From Bacteroidales bacterium (GTDB lineage: Bacteria; Bacteroidota; Bacteroidia; Bacteroidales; UBA932): a stretch of 27,776 nt of DNA. A program made the position numbers and the translations under genes. This document shows, piece by piece, positions 24,070 through 27,776 of this stretch (position 1 is its first letter; each line of letters starts with the position of its first letter). Under the pieces are notes generated by a model. It was not told the DNA's origin. It saw only the letters and a program-made list of their open reading frames with translations, and searched no databases. The stretch covers positions 1 through 27,776 of the forward strand of contig SFJA01000021.1 in assembly GCA_004556005.1 (NCBI GenBank), given 5' to 3'.

Positions 24070-25602
24070 TTAAAATTCGATATGATTTACGCGAACAGTC
24101 CAAGGAAGCACCTTCACGGTAACGGTGAAGTAGTAGTTCACAGACTCGTCCGGGTCGTCAGGATCAACCGGGTCCGGGTCAGGATCCGGATTGCTAGGGC
24201 CAATCGGTGGAGTCGGGTGTCCGAAACGTGCGATTTTGTCAACACAGAGCTTGTAAACGTTGTTTCTTACGACTGCAAACTCCATTGGACCCATAACGTT
24301 GTTGTCACCATTGTCGTTGTGACGGTTCCAGTAGTAGTAATATGCGTAGTACTTTCCGTCCTTTGGAGAGTAGCCGGTAAATCCTGCAGCAGCGGCAGCA
24401 GCACCGGTAGGTTCGGTAGCAGGGTCAGCAATTGTTGCAGCAGCCTGGTTGTAGGCGGCAAGCAGGGTAGCCTTAGCGCCTTCAGCAGTTGCAGCAGTCT
24501 TGACATCGTTCCAGGTGCCGTAAAGAGTATTGTTGAACACATAGATTCTCTTTCCGCTTGCAAGCGCTTCCTTAACGCTCTGAGCAGCAGACTCTCCAGC
24601 CTTGATTTCGCCCCTGAATACTACACCGGTACTTACATTGTGCTTCTGGGCGTTGGTGCCGGCAACGGTGTTTTCCTTTGCGTAGCACCAGATCTTGTAG
24701 TCACTTGGATTGTGGTCGTCGCTTGCAGCGCCTGTCCAGTTGTCATCCTCGGTGAGTCCGGCAAGTGAAGTCCAGGTCCAGCTTGCAGGAGAATCGAGAT
24801 GAGCGTTGAAACCAGCTGCAACCTTGCTTGCCCAGTCGGTATCTACCACCCAGTTGGTAGGGATTTCCACACCACCAACTATAGCACCTGTTGATGTTGC
24901 TTCTGAACCAGCAGTAACGCGGCGGAACATATAGTGAGCCTTGCTCTGGTTGATGAGGGCAGCGTCGGTAAGGGTGATGGTGAGACCTGCGCCCATATCA
25001 TATACGTTGTTAGTCTTGGCGGCCATATAGTCAAAACGTGCCATAGAGCGCTCTACGATGTGGCTTCCGAGGTCAAGCGGAGTATTTGGCTTGGTGTATG
25101 GAGCAAGAGAGGCAGGAAGGGTCACTGAAGAAGCAGCATAAGCATTTGTCATCCAGAACTTGTTGTTCTGGGTCATCTGAGCCACTGTTGCCTCTGACAC
25201 CTCGTCAACGTCAAAGCTTGCAGGAGCGCTGCAGTTTACATATACATATACGCTGTAGCTTGCACCAGGCTGAAGGTCGACAGTACTGAAAGAAGCTACA
25301 TAGGTATCACTGGAAGCCGCTAGCGGAGTAACGTTACGTGAAACGAAATACTGATCTCCCTTCACGAGTGCGATGTCAACTGATGAAACGGCATTTTCGT
25401 AATCCTTGCCGACCTCAGTATCAGGGTTGGCATTGGAGTTGGAATTGCCAAGATCATCGGTAGAACTCTTTGTGGAAAGCATACGGATTGAGAACTGCAT
25501 ATACATCTTAGAGTTCTCATCGACTGAAGGGCCTGACGGCTCCTTGTTGCAGGCTACCAGTGCAAACGCAGCAGCGGCAGCCAAAAGAAAACACTTCTTC
25601 AT
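24070..25602 (-). CDS. Mfa1-like major fimbrillin
   Basis: This 510-aa lipoprotein is the probable shaft subunit of a type V pilus. The lipobox LVAC ends at Cys18. The first strand is MYMQFSIRML (33-42), followed by the acceptor-side domain with VDIALVKGDQYFV. The second domain has VERSMARFDYM, and WNRHNDNGDNNVMG with VVRNNVYKLCVDKI is the classic end of Mfa1-type proteins. A Pro/Asp linker (PDPDPDPVDPDDPD) precedes the terminal strand FTVTVKVLPWTVRVNHIEF, the likely donor strand. The protein is rich in Ala, Thr and Asn, with a poly-Ala run near 400. No Arg follows the first strand closely; Lys45 is the nearest basic residue. Confidence 0.88.
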   Translation of the reverse strand: MKKCFLLAAAAAFALVACNKEPSGPSVDENSKMYMQFSIRMLSTKSSTDDLGNSNSNANPDTEVGKDYENAVSSVDIALVKGDQYFVSRNVTPLAASSDTYVASFSTVDLQPGASYSVYVYVNCSAPASFDVDEVSEATVAQMTQNNKFWMTNAYAASSVTLPASLAPYTKPNTPLDLGSHIVERSMARFDYMAAKTNNVYDMGAGLTITLTDAALINQSKAHYMFRRVTAGSEATSTGAIVGGVEIPTNWVVDTDWASKVAAGFNAHLDSPASWTWTSLAGLTEDDNWTGAASDDHNPSDYKIWCYAKENTVAGTNAQKHNVSTGVVFRGEIKAGESAAQSVKEALASGKRIYVFNNTLYGTWNDVKTAATAEGAKATLLAAYNQAAATIADPATEPTGAAAAAAGFTGYSPKDGKYYAYYYYWNRHNDNGDNNVMGPMEFAVVRNNVYKLCVDKIARFGHPTPPIGPSNPDPDPDPVDPDDPDESVNYYFTVTVKVLPWTVRVNHIEF

Positions 25603-25629
25603 AGTTGATAATTATATTGATATTGTAAA

Positions 25630-27033
25630 TTATTGTATCTTTTCAAGTTCCTTCGAAGCCTGCTCGATTCCGAAAGCAGCGGCAGCCTTGAGGCAACTAC
25701 CCGCCGTTTCAGAATCCCCCTCCATAGCGGCAAGCACTCCACGGGCATAAATCGATTCCGGAATGCTGCCCGCACGCTCGAGATAGAAACGCGCCGACTT
25801 GAGGTCTCCCCTTCGCATCGCGACGTTGGCGGCATTGACATTTGCAACCGGGTCATCCGGATACATACGCACTGCAACATCGAAGATATTGCCAAACTCG
25901 TCCGACTGCGGGTCAAGGTCCCTTGAGGCGAGGTAGAATTCTTCCAGACTGAGGTTCTGTGGGCGGCTTACGACTAGCTGGCGTATGTGGTCAACGTCGG
26001 CCTCGGTAAAGCTTCTGACCTGATATTCAATCTTATAGTAGGTCCTTCGCAGGAAAGGATAGCAATTTGCAAGCAGGTATGCATAGCTCTCGGGATGGTG
26101 GGTCTTGATGAGCCACTCCTTGCGGTCGGGTTCTTCCGAACTGTCAATCAAAGCTAGAATCTCCGCCTTGTCAGAGATCGTCGAGGACTGGACATAGGAC
26201 CTGAGGTCTTCCCAGTTCTCAGGCTCATAAGATGTGGTCACAAGTCCGGAAGGAAAAGCGTAAAGTTTTGATACATAATCCCTTATTGCTTCAGTTCTTC
26301 CCTTTGCCAGACGTTCGTTGTTGTCATAAGGGCTTTCTGGGGAGGCATAGCCCCTGATATGAATGGACTTGACGCTCACGTCGGAGTCTGATCTTATGGA
26401 GTCAATCTGGCTTACTATTTTTGCGAGTTCCAGACGGTTGTTGTGATATCCCGGATATATGACAGTTTCAGAAACCGGGAAGTCAATAAAAGCATTACCT
26501 TCGACCGACCTTATTTTTTCCGAACGCTCGCTCTGTGACGGTACCATATAGAGGAAAGAAGGCACATATACCCTGTAGGATGTCAGGGCATAGCTTTCCT
26601 GATTCTCCTTGGTTCCGCAACAGCTGTATGTTTGCTTGATGAGCTTGAGTTCAGCTCCGTTCATCCATTGGCTGTAAGGGACGTTTGCCGTGTAGGAAAT
26701 TTCTGATGGTGCATCCTTGCCTTTCCAGGACTTGTCTTCAGGGGCAAGTGAGAGTCCGTTTCGCTGATAATAATACCAGCGGTTCCTTCCATATAAGGCG
26801 AAAGGAGTAAAGGCTGCCGTGTCTTTTCCGTTGACGATTATCGGAGTATATACGGCAACACGGTTTGAGGAGACGTCCAGTCCTGAAAGGACAACCTCCA
26901 TTTCAACAGTCATAAGACGCTCGTTTCTAAGCAGTTCTGGATGATTGACAAGCACACCGCCCGCCTCAGTCTGGGCAAATGCGGCCATCGCGCTTACGGT
27001 CAAGGCCGCTGCAATTGACAGATAATGTTTCAT
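25630..27033 (-). CDS. DUF3868 / OmpA-like / TPR envelope protein of fimbrial locus
   Basis: This 467-aa secreted protein has a cleavable signal peptide (MKHYLSIAAALTVSAMAAFAQ). Residues 25-165 match the DUF3868 pattern of proteins encoded beside Bacteroidota fimbrillin genes, including ELLRNERLMTVEMEVVLS and the pair Cys138-Cys139. An OmpA-like peptidoglycan-binding domain follows (about 180-300), with IRGYASPESPYDNNERLAKG. The last 100 residues look like TPR helices (NAANVAMRRGDLKSARFYLE). The layout suggests a periplasmic or outer-membrane-linked protein that ties the pilus system to the cell wall. That role is inferred; the domains are seen. It lies 11 bp after DUF3575 and 27 bp before the major fimbrillin. 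Confidence 0.8.
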   Translation of the reverse strand: MKHYLSIAAALTVSAMAAFAQTEAGGVLVNHPELLRNERLMTVEMEVVLSGLDVSSNRVAVYTPIIVNGKDTAAFTPFALYGRNRWYYYQRNGLSLAPEDKSWKGKDAPSEISYTANVPYSQWMNGAELKLIKQTYSCCGTKENQESYALTSYRVYVPSFLYMVPSQSERSEKIRSVEGNAFIDFPVSETVIYPGYHNNRLELAKIVSQIDSIRSDSDVSVKSIHIRGYASPESPYDNNERLAKGRTEAIRDYVSKLYAFPSGLVTTSYEPENWEDLRSYVQSSTISDKAEILALIDSSEEPDRKEWLIKTHHPESYAYLLANCYPFLRRTYYKIEYQVRSFTEADVDHIRQLVVSRPQNLSLEEFYLASRDLDPQSDEFGNIFDVAVRMYPDDPVANVNAANVAMRRGDLKSARFYLERAGSIPESIYARGVLAAMEGDSETAGSCLKAAAAFGIEQASKELEKIQ

Positions 27034-27044
27034 AGCGACACTGT

Positions 27045-27635
27045 TTAGAAGATATAAACCAATGAAATGGCGGCCTTGGTAGGGCCTACATAATGAACAG
27101 GCACGTTTTCGGCGAGTTTAAGTCCGCAGGTCGTGCAGAGGAACTGGTCATAACGCGAATACACATATCCGGCACCGAGTTCAAGCTCAAGGTTCCAGTG
27201 CCTTCCGAGTATGAAGTTGTAACCATAGGCTAATCCGGCTCCGGCTCCCCAGCCCTGGAAGCGATACTGCTGCAGCGGGGAATAGTCCAGCCAGAGATAC
27301 TTGCCGCCATAAGGCAGCTTTGCCATATTGTAGATTCCACCGAGTGCATGCATGGCGACAAAGTGGCCGGAGAAACGGTCACAGAACCAATATCTCAGTT
27401 CCGGCTGTACCATTGCCTGACGGAAGAGACGTCCGTCCCTGAGTGTCCACGGATTATAGCTGCCGCTAAAATCGACAGTCCAGCGTGGGGCAATTCCAAA
27501 CTCGACACCAAGATTGGCAGTGGTCATCACGTCGCTGAGAAGATTGGTCTTTACAGCGAAGCTCTGGGCGCGCGCCGAAGATAAAATAGCCATGCTCGCC
27601 AATAAGGCGATGATTAATTTCTTTCCAATATCCAT
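27045..27635 (-). CDS. DUF3575 outer-membrane protein of fimbrial locus
   Basis: This 196-aa protein has a signal peptide (MDIGKKLIIALLASMAILSS, then ARAQ), followed by AVKTNLLSDVMTTANLGVEF and NPWTLRDGRLFRQ, the typical DUF3575 start. It ends in an aromatic residue (ISLVYIF), as outer-membrane beta-barrels do. Five Gly- and Tyr-rich amphipathic stretches fit an eight-stranded barrel. DUF3575 and DUF3868 genes commonly precede fimbrillin genes in Bacteroidota. A porin-like or assembly role is inference. I chose the ATG at 27635; an earlier in-frame ATG at 27680 would overlap the -7 box. Confidence 0.82.
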   Translation of the reverse strand: MDIGKKLIIALLASMAILSSARAQSFAVKTNLLSDVMTTANLGVEFGIAPRWTVDFSGSYNPWTLRDGRLFRQAMVQPELRYWFCDRFSGHFVAMHALGGIYNMAKLPYGGKYLWLDYSPLQQYRFQGWGAGAGLAYGYNFILGRHWNLELELGAGYVYSRYDQFLCTTCGLKLAENVPVHYVGPTKAAISLVYIF

Positions 27636-27668
27636 TCTATATATCTCCCAGTCCAACAAAAAGGGTCG

Positions 27669-27676
27669 CAAATTTA
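27669..27676 (-). promoter_or_regulatory. -7 promoter element of fimbrial operon
   Basis: TAAATTTG on the minus strand is a perfect TAnnTTTG, 33 bp before the preferred ATG of DUF3575. No clear TTTG at 19-21 bp upstream is seen, so the -33 element is weak or absent. This could mean control by an activator or an alternative sigma factor. Confidence 0.6.
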
Positions 27677-27776
27677 GCAATTATATCACTTAGAACGGCT
27701 CAATTACTTGAAAATTTAACAATAAAATAGCAGAATCAGAAAAACTAATGTCACATATAGAAAATAATAGACCTTA

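Noticed and set aside
27641..27776. Possible invertible promoter ahead of the fimbrial operon
   Set aside because: Bacteroidota surface genes are often controlled by DNA inversion, but I find no inverted-repeat pair flanking the -7 box in the 130 bp available. The window ends here, so a distant second repeat cannot be excluded.

Overview
The window comes from a Bacteroidales chromosome (phylum Bacteroidota) of roughly balanced GC. The evidence is the type V (Mfa-like) pilus locus, lineage-typical families (DUF4271, DUF4954, DUF3575, DUF3868, DUF2723), a split transketolase, and at least six promoters with the Bacteroidota -7 element TAnnTTTG instead of a sigma70 -10 box. The family placement is not certain; a Rikenellaceae-like or related gut lineage is plausible. 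No mobile element, CRISPR array or rRNA is visible.

Layout. Positions 1-417 hold no gene, but contain an exact nine-unit 11-bp tandem array (220-318), a three-unit 13-bp array (343-381) and a terminator. tRNA-Pro(UGG) follows at 418-491 on the minus strand, with an almost ideal promoter. Next, all on the minus strand, come a TonB-receptor-like outer-membrane barrel protein with its own promoter (554-3295) and a compact housekeeping operon lepA-tsaE-lolD-trmN6 (7129 down to 3431). Divergent from lepA is the split transketolase pair on the plus strand (7219-9013). A second minus-strand operon, yciH/SUI1-DUF4271-hemD-rnpA-yidD, runs from 11441 to 9040. Divergent from it is a plus-strand operon of a DUF2723/GT117 membrane glycosyltransferase, an RlmI-like methyltransferase and pgk, closed by a terminator at 16838-16881. 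A DUF4954 beta-helix protein follows (16912-19095).

The accessory part is 19113-27635 on the minus strand. It is a six-gene fimbrial operon in the order DUF3575 outer-membrane protein, DUF3868/OmpA/TPR protein, Mfa1-like major fimbrillin, FimB/Mfa2-like anchor, Mfa4-like minor subunit, and a 939-residue DUF4906-type putative tip protein. The four pilus subunits carry lipoprotein signals. This fits export as lipoproteins, proteolytic removal of the first strand, and polymerisation by strand exchange on the cell surface; the first two gene products would be envelope accessory proteins. A perfect TAnnTTTG box lies just before the first gene, and gaps between genes are 4-27 bp, so the locus is probably one transcript.

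Most of the window is conserved core genome. The points most worth a second look are the phased 11-bp repeat array next to tRNA-Pro, the lack of an Arg maturation site in two fimbrillins, the matching C-terminal ends of the major fimbrillin and the anchor, the large multidomain tip protein, and operator-like palindromes at two promoters.
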